Shown here one piece after another: positions 1-11,200 of a stretch of DNA of 64,000 nt (its first letter is position 1; every line of letters starts with the position of its first letter). The notes under the pieces were generated by a model. It was not told where the DNA came from. It saw only the letters and a program-made list of their open reading frames with translations, and did not search any database. Source of the stretch: Chaenocephalus aceratus (Eukaryota; Chordata; Actinopteri; Perciformes; Channichthyidae); contig CM043797.1 of NCBI GenBank assembly GCA_023974075.1, forward strand, positions 14,556,178-14,620,177, read 5' to 3'. Position numbers and translations under genes: made by a program.

Positions 1-308
1 CTCAGGGTGAATGTTTTGTTATATTAATCGTTTTCAAGAAGGTCCTGACTGTAAGGGAAACTTCTGTGTAGCAATGCAGTGGGAGTCACCGACTCAGGAA
101 GGAGACACGGTAGAGCAGGAGCTTCGATGTCAAACACTGGAGGTTTGTTTGGAGTTACGGCCGGAGGATTCACATCACAAGTCACAGCAGTCACGATCTG
201 ACTGCACGGGTGGGTTGCCACGTCAATTCTGAAGAACTCTACCTCAGACCCCTGTACAGTATTTAGCTAGTTCCGAGAGCATCATCAACATGCTGCATAA
301 CAAGATAA

Positions 309-395
309 AATCATAACACCTCTATCAGCTGACGCCAACAGGCAGGAACATAGAATCATAACACCTCTATCAGCTGACGCCAACAGGCAGGAACA
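309..395. repeat. two-copy direct repeat, period 45 bp
   Basis: A 42-bp unit beginning AATCATAACACCTC at 309-350 is repeated identically at 354-395, with the 3-bp spacer TAG. The identity of the copies points to a recent local duplication. Confidence 0.95.
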
Positions 396-599
396 GGGAG
401 ACAGAACACTGAGAGCACAGCAGCCAAGGTTACGAGGTGCGTGTGCTCAGTCAGGACAGTTTGAACTGATAAACTGGGTCAAAGTTATGGGCCTTGGAAA
501 ATATTTCCACAACACTGACAATAACTGCCCTCACATCTGCACACTTATGTAAACAATACTCAAATACTCAACTTTTTTGTGTGTTGTATTATTGTATTG

Positions 600-716
600 T
601 ATTCAATTTGATCATTATTTTTACCTTGTGTGAATCCTGTTTTTCATTCTGACACTGTCGCTGCTATAAAGGCCGGAATTTCCCCAAGGGGATAAATAAA
701 GTTCCATATTATCTTA
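600..716 (+). repeat. probable non-LTR retroelement 3' tail
   Basis: The segment GAATTTCCCCAAGGGGATAA followed by ATAAAGTTCCATATTATCTTA resembles the 3' end common to several fish LINE/SINE families, which typically close with a GGGGATAAATAAAG motif and a short tandem tail. No coding part is present. The family assignment is from memory of such tails and is tentative. Confidence 0.45.
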
Positions 717-1118
717 AATCAACATTTGTATTCTGTAGACGGTGCATGCATAAAAACACAAAGAGCAAGGAAAAAATACGAGCAGCAAATAATAAACAAA
801 AGGAAATGTAAAGGATTTGGAAACCTATCTACAGGTGATGCAATAGCAAGCAGAGAGAAATGAGAAGGTGCTCATGATGATACATATTTCTTTGTTTTAA
901 AAAGAATGGTCATATCAGAATGATCCAAATCTTAATTGTGATTCAGATCGGCATGACATTTAATCACGTAACATATTCATGATTTATTTCCCTTCTAATT
1001 GCAATAACATGTATGCTCCAACCACTCTTCACAACAACGTATGTGATGTCGTTCTCTCATAATTGCAACAGTATTTCCCTTTTTCACAACCAATTGTTAA
1101 CTTCGACTTGGACTCTAC

Positions 1119-1233
1119 CTTCAAATGTCGACGTTGTTATCAACCTCTTCTCTCCCAGAAGATTAGCCACCTTCTTCCCCTCTTCTCTCTTCCATCGAGC
1201 CGTCCGCCTCCCCTGTTCCTGCGTCTCTAGCGC
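1119..1233 (-). CDS. nek3: probable nek3 exon 9 (C-terminal regulatory tail)
   Basis: After acceptor TTCTTTACAG the frame continues in phase 0 from exon 8 for 38 codons, starting [20 protein letters not shown] and rich in charged residues, to a good donor GAAG|GTAGAG. A charged coiled-coil-like tail segment containing a W-K-R-E-E core is what follows the kinase domain in NEK proteins. I could not match it residue by residue to a known NEK3 tail. Confidence 0.5.
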
Positions 1234-4200
1234 CTGTAAAGAATTCAAAGCCCTGTCGTAAATCAAACACATAACACGAGCTCCGCGGCCATCTGAACCA
1301 ACAGCAGCTTGTCAAAGGTCAGATTCCACGTAGGGTCACCACAGCAGGGGAAATTGTGTAAGAGTTTAAATTCTCACTTTGACACCATGTTATGACTGTT
1401 TGTCGTTCTGATGGATAGGTAGCAGTAAAATCACTTCATCAGGTTCAACTGTTTGAGTGACTGTCACCATGCAGGCAGGAGGATCAGTGAACTGTTTTTG
1501 AGGAGCACAGAGGGGGGCTAGGTCTGTACCTGGGAGGGCAGATGTGCACGGAGGAGTTTGGAAACCCTGTGGGAGGTCAGGATGCTGTGCATGGACGGCC
1601 TGTCTTTTGGGTTTGTCTTAAACATCTGCTTTAGCAAATACTGCAGTTCGTAGGGCAGGTGATTGGGGAGGGGAGGGTACGCACCCCGACACACCTTAAG
1701 AATGAGGCTCTTCCAACTGGATGCCTGGAACTAGACACAAGGGTGAGATGTGAGGATATCCGGGACAACAAACCATACACATCCGAGCCACAAAAAATAG
1801 ACAGCCGGTAATCTAACTCAGCTGAAGAGACTGGGCCTCCATCGTGTTGCAGTATCTGACTGTGCAGTAACATGACAGCAGAAGTATTTTATACAACGAT
1901 AGAGGAGAGAGAGGCCCACAGTCAAATCTTTGGAACATGCAGATAGGAGGGAGGGGGAGGTACCGGGTGTCGCAGGGTGCAGAGCTCGTACAAAACGCAG
2001 CCCAGAGACCACACATCACTGCAGAACACATAAACACAGAGATGGTTATTCATTCACACCAGACATGCGTCATGTACTGGCACAGGCAAAAAGAAACAAG
2101 ATTGGTTAACCCACGCATCAGTTACATAATCACTTCTAGGGTTGTTGTTCTGGGAATATCCAAGATGGAAACTTTGCACGGGAATTCATGGGGATCTTGT
2201 TGAAAATAACTAGGGATGATTTAGGTCAGGCTGCATTTACTGTATCATATTCAAATAGAAACTATCATTAGTTGATCATTATTAAACATAATCCATTATG
2301 AGCCAAATAAATCCAATCATTTGTCAAATGCATCCAATATGCTGTGTGGTGAGTTAGCTAGCTAGCAAGTTTACTAATGGATTACTTACAGGTCATTTCA
2401 AAACACAAGCTGGCAATATGTGCTGTCTGTTAACTAAGAATAAGTTGTAAATAAACAACTAACTCATAAAATAAATGTTTACTATAAAGAATGTGGAATT
2501 AGATTATTAAAACTCCTCAGTTAGCATGCGCAACCAAGTTACATCCCATATGCTAACAGCTCGCTAACAACAACTAGCAGAAGGTGTTAGCACAGTGTGT
2601 GCTTTGCATCAGGCTACCATCTGCTGGTTGACTGTAATATCATAAACAATATTAAAACATATCATTTAAAATGGTAATTTAATCAACATCTAACATGAAT
2701 ACATGTAGTTCTTGGTTCAAACTGTGAAATAACGTGGGCTGCAAATGCAAGTGACTGACAAAATAGTACAAGTTTTATCTTAAAGTTTTCCAAAGTTCCA
2801 AGTCTTAACTTTCCTTGAAACATTTCCAAAAACGTTATGTCCCTTTGCAACCACATCACAAAGTAACCAAGTGGTTTTAGAAGTACAAACATAAAGTATC
2901 CCCAAGTCGAAAGAACTAGAAATGGGAGTTTAAAAAAAAAGTTTGTCCTAAAACTAGGCCACAATTATGAAAAAGAACAAACAAAGTATATACAGGTTTC
3001 TCTGTGTGTTTCCTTTCATTGACATTTACTCTGTCATATTAAATGGAGAAAAACTTGCACAACAAACGCAAACCTCTTATTGTTGTATGGCTTGTTGTCC
3101 CAGATTTCTGGAGCCACGTAATATGGTGTTCCAACATATGTATTAGCGTATGCTTTGGAGCTGCAACACAATCACAAAAATAGTCCGTTAAAATGAGTAG
3201 CAGCAAATCAAGCACCCAGCAGTGAAGGCAAATTGTAAATTGTTGCCGCTCTCCTCCTGTACCTGTTCAGAATACACGCCGATCCAAAGTCCCCGAGCTT
3301 GATTGTCCCATTATCTGTCAGGAATATGTTCTGGGTAAGGAAATGAAAGAGAGGTGATGACATAACATGAAGCCAAACTAAGCTGCCAACCATTGCAAAA
3401 TGATGATATTATGCAGAAGTGGGAGATAATGTTGTTATTTTATCTCGATCAGCGGTTTTATCATTGTTCATTTCACTCCACAGTGCTCACGATGATGAGA
3501 TTTTATCAACATGCATTCAACCAATAAACTAAATTATCTACTTCATGTTCGAATCGAGAGAACAAACAAAAAATGAATTCTGTGCAATGTATCCATGTAT
3601 TTTAACAGTTTTTTAACATATTTAAGTATAAACTATAAGTACTACTGTACCTTAGACTTCAAATCTCTGTGCAAAACCCTTTTATCATGGATATGCTGTG
3701 CCGCAGCACACATTTGAGCAAACCATCTCAAGATCTGGAAAAATAAATACAATGAAACAAAATTTAAAACAAAACTGTAACATAAACTAGTGAGGATAAT
3801 TGCAGGAAGTCGAGGCCTACGTGGTCCACAGAGAACTGCGTAGTTTTCTGCTGTTGCATCCTCTGGAGCAGGTCTCCTCCACTGCAGAACTCCATAGCGA
3901 TACACAGGAGGCCATCAGCTGGAAAAACACAATCACACTGCACATTCCACAATCCAGACCATAACAACTGTATGTCTTGTGTAACAGAGTTGGGTTTGTG
4001 AATACCTTCGAAGGCCTCCCTGAAGGTCACAATATTAGGATGTTTCATTTTGGATAGCAGGATGGCTTCCCTCCTCGGATTCTCCAATTTGGAGTTATTC
4101 TATAAAAATGCAAATACAAGCACAAATACATTCTCTGTTATGCAAAACCACCAGCCCCCACGTCCCTGTGTGGGCAACAAGGGTAGGTTAAATAACATTT

Positions 4201-4527
4201 CCATATCCGACCCCCTTCTATAACATATCAGTCTAAATTCAAATATGTTTATGTTTAATTCACTGAAGAACAAATGTGTTACTGATATGACTTTGTCAGG
4301 GTCCACCACTTCTGTTCCCTGTGCCATTACACATGTACGGATACAGGCTGTAGGCTGCAGTACACACAAACCTCTTATCATACAGCTGTTATATGTGGTA
4401 AATTACATACCTTGGGAAGCTGGATTTCCTTGACCACATACTTCTCCTGACTGCTTTTACACCGAACTAACAAAGCCCGACCGAAAGAGCCCTCACCGAT
4501 GACTTTCTGGAGTGAGTATCTCTCCAT
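1119..4527 (-). CDS. nek3: NIMA-related serine/threonine kinase, nek3-like (partial gene, 8 firm exons plus 1 probable)
   Basis: This is a protein kinase of the NEK family. In mammals NEK3 is linked to prolactin-receptor/VAV2 signalling and to microtubule acetylation. The firm exons in transcription order are 4527-4411, 4099-4006, 3918-3821, 3734-3651, 3330-3263, 3160-3074, 2018-1964 and 1730-1530. All have GT-AG borders and matching phases, giving 268 codons. Visible motifs are the glycine loop GEGSFG (residues 11-16), VAIK-type lysine K33, alpha-C glutamate E50, HRD at 125-127, DFG at 145-147, activation loop with GTPYYVAPE (164-172) and the NEK3-like start of the C lobe, [23 protein letters not shown]-like spacing and GDFGSA favour NEK3 over NEK1, NEK4 or NEK5. 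The C-terminal regulatory tail, about 240 residues in human NEK3, is mostly missing here. Orthology should be confirmed by a tree. Confidence 0.88.
1530..1730 (-). CDS. nek3: nek3 coding exon 8 (end of kinase domain)
   Basis: 67 codons start [20 protein letters not shown] and include [14 protein letters not shown], the alpha-I region with the invariant arginine of kinase subdomain XI. Borders are CTAG|TTC and CAG|GTACAG. Confidence 0.92.
1964..2018 (-). CDS. nek3: nek3 coding exon 7 (alpha-F helix)
   Basis: This short 55-nt exon encodes [19 protein letters not shown], the alpha-F helix with its conserved aspartate. The acceptor is TTCTGCAG and the donor CCG|GTACCT. The phase matches both neighbours. 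Confidence 0.92.
2019..3073 (-). other. nek3 intron 6
   Basis: This AT-rich intron contains several copies of short GCTAGC/GTTAGC-like words (about 2340-2610). No exon-like segment or clear transposon end was found in it. Confidence 0.6.
3074..3160 (-). CDS. nek3: nek3 coding exon 6 (activation and P+1 loops, APE)
   Basis: The exon encodes [20 protein letters not shown] and DNKPYNNK. The activation-loop GTPYY and APE motifs are intact. The donor is AAGAG|GTTTGC, phase 2. Confidence 0.93.
3263..3330 (-). CDS. nek3: nek3 coding exon 5 (DFG motif)
   Basis: The exon encodes [20 protein letters not shown] and LN, with a metal-binding DFG. It ends AACAG|GTACAG in phase 2; joining to the next exon gives a serine. 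Confidence 0.93.
3651..3734 (-). CDS. nek3: nek3 coding exon 4 (catalytic loop)
   Basis: 28 codons include [21 protein letters not shown]; the catalytic aspartate is D127. Borders are TTCCAG|ATC and AAG|GTACAG, phase 0 at both ends. Confidence 0.93.
3821..3918 (-). CDS. nek3: nek3 coding exon 3 (hinge region)
   Basis: The exon encodes [20 protein letters not shown] and then [13 protein letters not shown], matching the hinge and alpha-D region EYCDGGDL of NEK kinases. The donor CAC|GTAGGC and acceptor TTCCAG fit the neighbouring phases. Confidence 0.92.
4006..4099 (-). CDS. nek3: nek3 coding exon 2 (alpha-C helix)
   Basis: The exon carries [20 protein letters not shown] and [11 protein letters not shown], in which the alpha-C glutamate and the KMKHPNIV motif of NEK kinases are visible. 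The acceptor is TTATAG and the donor GAAG|GTATTC; it ends in phase 1. Confidence 0.92.
4411..4527 (-). CDS. nek3: nek3 coding exon 1 (start codon, glycine loop, catalytic lysine)
   Basis: 39 codons start [20 protein letters not shown] and end QLPK at donor AAG|GTATGT. The start gives the same spacing to the glycine loop and K33 as human NEK3. Confidence 0.92.
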
Positions 4528-4800
4528 AGAGCTCCTTGAGAAACACACGAAACCACAAAGGATGACAACAATACAACTAAACTGGTTCCAACAGATGTAT
4601 GCTCTTGAGATGAGACTTCTGTCTTTTCGTATTCGTTGTTTACATTGAGATATAACGTGTAATAAAAGACTAAGGCAACCATAAATAATCTACTCTACTC
4701 TACTGTTGATTGTTGGACCGCTACTTCCTTATTATTGTATGACGTAGGGCGAGATACTCAGCTGTACTGTGCAGCGTGGCCACTAGATGGCGGTAGTTGA
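4528..4800 (-). promoter_or_regulatory. presumed nek3 5' leader and promoter region
   Basis: The stretch lies directly upstream of the nek3 start. A GATGGCGGTAG motif near 4786-4796 resembles a YY1-type site, and TGACGTA sits at about 4740-4746 (+ strand TGACGTAGG). No TATA box is evident. The transcription start and any 5' untranslated intron cannot be placed from sequence alone. Confidence 0.35.
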
Positions 4801-5143
4801 CCATAAAGGCTCGTAAGACTTTCCATGACGATTTATAATGTTATAGATAGAACATTTAGTCCTGTTTGTCTTATTGTTTTATAAAAGCGGATTTCGCTTT
4901 TCAAATGGTTGCATGTCGTATTTTTCATTTTTTATTGTATGCATGTGCTTTGTTGTGTCTGTTTGTGTACAAGTTTGAATGTCCACACTGTTCATAATGT
5001 TGTAACTTTTTATGTCGCCATGATTGTTCTTTTTCGACGATTAAACATTTCAAGAACTGAAACCAAACATTTAAACCATAATCACAAAACTACCTGGTGT
5101 TTGTGTCATTTTTCTAAACGTAATGCGTTACATATCTGTCAGA

Positions 5144-5216
5144 GCCCGGATAGCTCAGTCGGTAGAGCATCAGACTTTTAATCTGAGGGTCTAGGGTTCA
5201 AGTCCCTATTCGGGCG
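5144..5216 (+). tRNA. tRNA-Lys (anticodon TTT)
   Basis: This is a 73-nt cloverleaf. The acceptor stem GCCCGGA pairs with TTCGGGC, with discriminator G. The D arm is TAGCTCAGTCGGTAGAGCA, the anticodon stem TCAGA/TCTGA with loop CTTTTAA (anticodon at 5177-5179), and the T arm TAGGG-TTCAAGT-CCCTA. Internal pol III A and B boxes are intact and a TTTT terminator follows at 5224-5227. It decodes AAA/AAG. Relative to the canonical vertebrate gene, the first T-stem pair is T-A rather than C-G, so pairing is kept. It has no intron. Confidence 0.97.
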
Positions 5217-8200
5217 GACACAGTTTTAAAAAAGTTTTCAACGGTACATACAGCAATAAACTCTAAACTACAATTTTGCCGGTAAACAATTTAACGCTCT
5301 GGATCAAGTGAAGTAAATCTAATGTTAGATTACTTTACAAATCGTGGGAGGAGCAGATATGAAATACATTGTACTGATCTGAAGTCCTTTCACGTAGGCC
5401 TATATGATATTTGAAAATCCCATTATGATATGACAATACAACGATCCGAATCATTTTATATTTTAAAATACGAAGACCTAACATTAACTGTGATGTATTG
5501 CACTACCTTCTCCTGCCAATAGAATTAATATCACACAGCAATGTATGGAGACGACCAGAAATACAAGCAATGCATTTGTTCGCCGAAATGTTTGGCACAA
5601 ATGTAAAGTGTACAGGTAGTTAAGTTAAGGAACTGAACGTCGAAAATACACCGGTAAGGTCCTTTAATGTTCAGTAAAATCCCCTTAGCATCTTGTACAC
5701 TCATCATTACCAAACTATTGCATAGCGGGTCCAAATGTCTAATGTTTGCCTCATTACCTCCTACGTGTTGCTCTCTGGCAGTGGCCCAGTCCATTCAGGC
5801 GATAATTTTCCACAGGAGGAAAATAAAGGCAATAATGAGGTTAATATCGGACATGGTGCAACAGTTTGTATACAGCTCCTGGATTATGCTGCACAAGCTG
5901 TTTGGGGACATTTTTGGCTTTTCTTAGAGCTGAATAAAACACTAATATCCAATCCAAGCTGACAATGGGCGATGACAGTCCATCACAGGGCTTCACAATA
6001 AGAGAACCCGAAGAAAACCCATCCTGACACGTGGAGAGCACCCACAGGGATCATGGTGGATTCGAACCCACTACCCATGTTCAAACAGTTCAGGAAGAAG
6101 CCCCTTCAGTTGAGCTTCTACTCACAAATGGGTGATTACTGTATTGTTTGTTTTTGTACTATCTTACTGATCTATTTCTAAGAAGACTGCAATTTGCATT
6201 ATATAGTTGTGTAGCGCTGTTAATTGAAAGGTGGGCCAACCGCAACCTGGATGTTACTGGATGGAGATCATACCTCACATTAAAAAACATTATATACAAT
6301 ATTATTTTAAGATCATGTTTTCCCAGGAACAACCTTTCTTTAGGTATCTGTGGTGCCGAGACAGTATTTCAATGCATTATCATAACATATGGTATCTTTC
6401 AAAAGCTGTGCCACTTCTCTTTTAGTTTTTGCTGACGGTTGACTGACATGAAGCAGATGTGCGACAGTAAATGTATGAAAACTGAATAACATTAGAACTC
6501 TGGTGAAGAGGTTTCCTCTCCTTGACAGAGCAATTTCTAAGACTTGTTTATTGATGTTTGTAAGAATTAAGCCAGTTTTAATTACATCACCCCTTCTATA
6601 GCCTATAATTAATTCAGCAATTCCATTCAAGTTCTTGAAAGAGAATATAAAAAAGTATGCCCTATTCACATGGCAGCTGGGTAACTCTCCAACTCCTGGA
6701 GCCATGAGAAGCTTGCGATAGAAAAACTAGAGTCAAGGGTCAAAAAAGGCAGAGAAATGCTGCATTGGTGAAATGTCTTCAGAGGTTATCCGTGAAATAC
6801 ATCTCTTCTAACAAAAAAAAGTCTTACCAATCTTTTTTAGAGGTTACATTTGAAAAAAATGAAGTTCGGATACTTTTTTAATACTGTAATATTGGCCCAT
6901 TGCCCTATAGATCCCATTTTAGTGTTTAACGGAAATGAAGGCACCCTATGAGAAATGCAATAATGAAAAAATAAACATTTATAGAGCAATAATTGGTGTT
7001 CGTTTATGCTATTGATGTTATAAACTATAGTTCAAAGATGTTACATTCAATGTACTTTCAGCCTACTTCCAAAACCCTGGATCGCTTTGAAATTATTCCA
7101 CAATTCAAATAGAAGTAATGAATGAAGTGAACCGGCAATTCCGTTTGATTATCAGGCTATTTAAGATGGACTTCAATGAGACACAACTATAATTGATGGT
7201 GCCATGTCTGTGATGCTGCTTTGTGGATGGTGAAGGTCACTCTGTTGAACATCCAATGTTTATCTCAACTTTAAGGTCCATTTGAACATACATAACAGAG
7301 GGTTTGTCTTTTCTTTCTTTTTTAGAGACAGACACTTTAGAGGGAACCTGCCAGGTTTATCATACAATAAAGAAATCACCATTGTAGATGTAAGCAGATT
7401 ACACCTTTTATACAGAGATGTTGTGAGTTTAACAGCACGTATACCAGAAATATAAAAACAACTAACAATGCGATTATGAGTTAACTAATAATGTTCTAGT
7501 GGAACAGGTCTAGTCCTTGTTAGAATGCATCAAAGTCTAGATGTGTCTGTGGGATATTGGCCTCTGATTATTTAAGGGACGACGAGGTGAAAGGTAACAT
7601 AATGGTATCTGTTATAGTTTACAGAGAGATATATAGGATTAAAGGAATAAGCATAATCTTAATCCATCCTAAATAAAGACAAGGCCTTTTTAAAATTGTG
7701 TAAAGAGTGAAAACACTCAAGAATATGTGATACCCTGAATGGTTTTCTTTTGATTTGGCTGAAAAAAAAACCCATTAATAATCCCTGGAGATTACATTGA
7801 TCAAAACAGGCCATTACCTTCTGTAAGGCAAAATAATGCAAAAACAAGTGCAAAAACCTTTATATAACCTTATAAAATGGAACGGGAATCACCCAATGGC
7901 AGTTTTGTTTCTGGTCACATACCTATGTACAATAGTCCAATTGTTGTAGCTCCCCCCTACAGAAATTCCAGGGGTACTATTGGACGGGAAATGCAGAACA
8001 TGTGGTAAATATGAAGCATTCCTGAGCGAGGAGTCCCAAAATTCCACACAGGTCAACAGGAATACCAGAGGAAAAAGTCACAGGGACCCAGAAAGAGTAT
8101 ACAACTTGTGGTACATGATCTTTTACCACTGTGAATGTTTTTTTTGGTCTGCACCCATCGTTGTGATAACATATTTAATGTGTACTTTATAAGTATTACT

Positions 8201-11200
8201 CTTTTGAATGTCATGGTATGTTATGCAGTGCTGGATAGCATGACGTGGGTTTATCAGGGCTTGTTTGTAAAATAAGTGTTAATTTTCAGTGAGTTTGTAA
8301 CCAATCTTTTTTTACTTCTGTTATAGCTACAAAAGTACTTAAGTTGTGGTGTGATCTTTATCTTCAGTTAAACTAAGACTGTCTTAGGTCTCAAAAGTAT
8401 AAAATTACTCAAAATCATTTTCAGTTTGCTTCAAATAACTTGCCGGAAAAGAGCATTTTTAAGTTGGGTTGATAGTTATTTAGGATTAAGGGATCAAGGC
8501 TGGATTCTAAACTACTGTTTGCTTGAAACTTGATAAATACTGGTGGCCAGAGAGCTGTTTATGACTGATAAGATGCTGGGATTGACTTTATCAAAGACCT
8601 CCTGGAAGAGCTCGTGACACGTTTCATATGACTGACACGTCTTTGAAGGAAAAACAGGTTAAAAACAGTATCTTTAAAGAGAGTAATTCCATTGCTCACA
8701 AACTTTTGGTGAGGGATAAAAGAATCAGCATGTTTTTCCTGGGAAGACGGTTGATAGCAGAGTTGATTACGCTGAACGCTAACAGCACCTCAGTGTTGTG
8801 ACAATTATTAGATAGCAGCTCACAGAATGCTGCTCTTGCATCTTCTCTGCATATATCTCACATTTCAGTAGGTCTTCCATAGGGCCCTTGAATATTTGCA
8901 TTGTGTCTAATATATTCCATCTCTATAGGGGTGTATGCTCACTGAGTAAAGAGAAGGCTTTGAAGCATCTTTTTATTTTGAAGTTTAAACAGCACAAAGG
9001 AACTCCATTCAGGAAATGAAGGGAAATCTTTGTGCAAGCTTTGAGAAGCCCACAATGTTTGGTTTTTCAGTCTGTGCCCAGAGGTAGGATTTCAGTTCTC
9101 TGGAAATGTGTGGTGTGTTACTTTTGGTCTTTAGGAAGTATGATATTGCTGTACCCATGTCTCAGGCTTGGAAATAATGCCACTGCCTGAGTTTGAACTT
9201 TAACTGAGGAAGCTTGAAAGGTGAAAGGCTTGCTTGCATTGTTTTTCATTGATGCTAGCTGACATCAATGGGAGGATACCAACGCCTTTTCACTCCTTCT
9301 TCTTTCCTCCCATCCCTCGTGACACTCTTCTCCTACCGGGAAAATCACCCGGAGGAAATGGTGCAATGAAATGATGTGGAGGAGGGGTTAAACTTCAAAA
9401 TCAATGTCAAAGAATAGGTGGAAACAAGAGGGCATCACAGACAGCTTCTCTATGCCCATTTAAACAAAAGAAAAGATAAATAGTACATAATATAATTGGA
9501 ACTATGCTTCTGAATGCAGATTACCTTGTGCCTAATTCTACATTATTTCCCAAGTTGGTGTGTTTCTCGATATGTTAATCACATTTGACCTTTAAGGCTC
9601 TGCACACCCTTGTTAAACTCACATAGGTGCTTTAAATAACTCATGTTGATTTTCTCAGAGCCGTGTTAGCAGACAATGCTCAAATGGCATCTCTTCGGCT
9701 CTTTTTTTTAGCTTGTTTCACATGTTTGGATTGGACAAATTACACCTCTATCATAAGGTGTACATAATGCTGACTCACAATGTCACTGATTATTGGGACA
9801 CTTAGTCATCTGTGCTTTTCTTGGGTAATAAGCCAGAATTAGAAACACCTGTGTGGGCGTGCATGGCATGGTTTTAGGTAAACAGCGGCATGATTAATAT
9901 TGAGGCAATTGACATTTTTACTTATTAAAAACTGCTATCCCAGTAAAGGGATTACCTCTTCTGAGTTCAAACAAACTGTTCATTTAAATACCGCAGCTTC
10001 CCTGTGTCCCTGTAGCTGGAGTACTGTGAGTCACAATCTGTATATTTCCCTGTCAGTGAGATTTCAGTAGCAGCCTCTGATTTATTTTTGCCGATGCAGT
10101 CTGTCTGGTGTATGTAATAATGAATTCATTTATTTCAATGAGCACATAAACATGGTAACTTGCATACGGCTAATTGGCATTTCCTTTTAATACAGTGGGG
10201 ACTTGTGAAGGACAGTAGGAAACAAGGAACAATGTGTGAGTCGAGTTGTTTTTTAGTTCATTTAGATTGACTTCAGCCCAAACCACTGAGTGTTGCTTTC
10301 TAGTTATTGTGAATCACCTGCATAACTGTCTTTATTGTTGCGCCGCAGATATTTAAAAATATGGAGCTCTAATTAATTACTACATTCACATTTATAATGC
10401 AATAAAAAAAAAAAAAGAAAAAGAAAAAAAGAACACTACTGAGGGGTGATGACAGTGACAGGCCACTATTTTGCGATACAGGTTTAGTATAATCCCAGTC
10501 ATGTCTCATTATTTTTCTATCTGGCACTATCAATTAAGCACAATCTTTATGGAGATTGGTGTTATTGTAGCACAACAGCTTTTTTAAGCAGAGTTGCACT
10601 TAAGGGCAGTAATTATCTCACCAGGGTGCTGTAGGGGGGGAAATAATTAGACAGAATTAATTGATGTAGTATCTTAACTGGCCGGCCGCCTAGGCTCAAC
10701 TTTTTGAAGGTGATTCAGTGCGTTCTCCCCTGTTAAATTTCCCCTGCTTAAAATTTCTTAAAATGAGCTGCACAATTGTAGGGGTTTTGAACTGGTGCCA
10801 TACCATTGTGTTGCTTCAGTAGAATTGATCAAGCGGAATGATCTTCTTTTATTTTTCATTCACGTTAACAGAAATAATAATGATAATAAAAAAGAAAGAA
10901 TCCTTTTATGAATTATACCCATATCAAATGAGCTGATGAAATTCTACTATTGCTCCAAAGAACTAATCCAGTAAGTAAATGCTAGCTTTCCCAAATCATG
11001 TGTGTTGTGAAAATTGGTAATTACTGTCATTTTTAAATATATACATACATACTTTCTTTTTTAGATGTATTTCAAGTTTTGGCAATTTTGCATTTGGTTC
11101 TTGGTTCTGCCCATCAATTGGACACGCCAAGTGATACTTAACTGTTTCGTATTAAGCGTTTACACCTGCAGGTTTGCAAGTTTGGCACCAGTCATATCGG

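Larger units (their letters stand above)
1..1118. other. left edge region, no confirmed gene
   Basis: This stretch lies downstream of the last supported nek3 exon. It holds a 42-bp direct repeat (309-395), a probable retroelement tail (about 600-716) and AT-rich DNA. On the minus strand an open frame covers about 24-240 and ends in a stop near base 24. It could be a terminal exon of nek3 or chance. Its best acceptor (next to base 231) is out of phase with the exon at 1119-1233, so I do not join them. Confidence 0.5.

Noticed and set aside
6340..6705. 121-codon minus-strand frame between the tRNA and lhfpl6
   Set aside because: The composition is that of AT-rich noncoding DNA, there is no domain or splice context, and no family is recognised.
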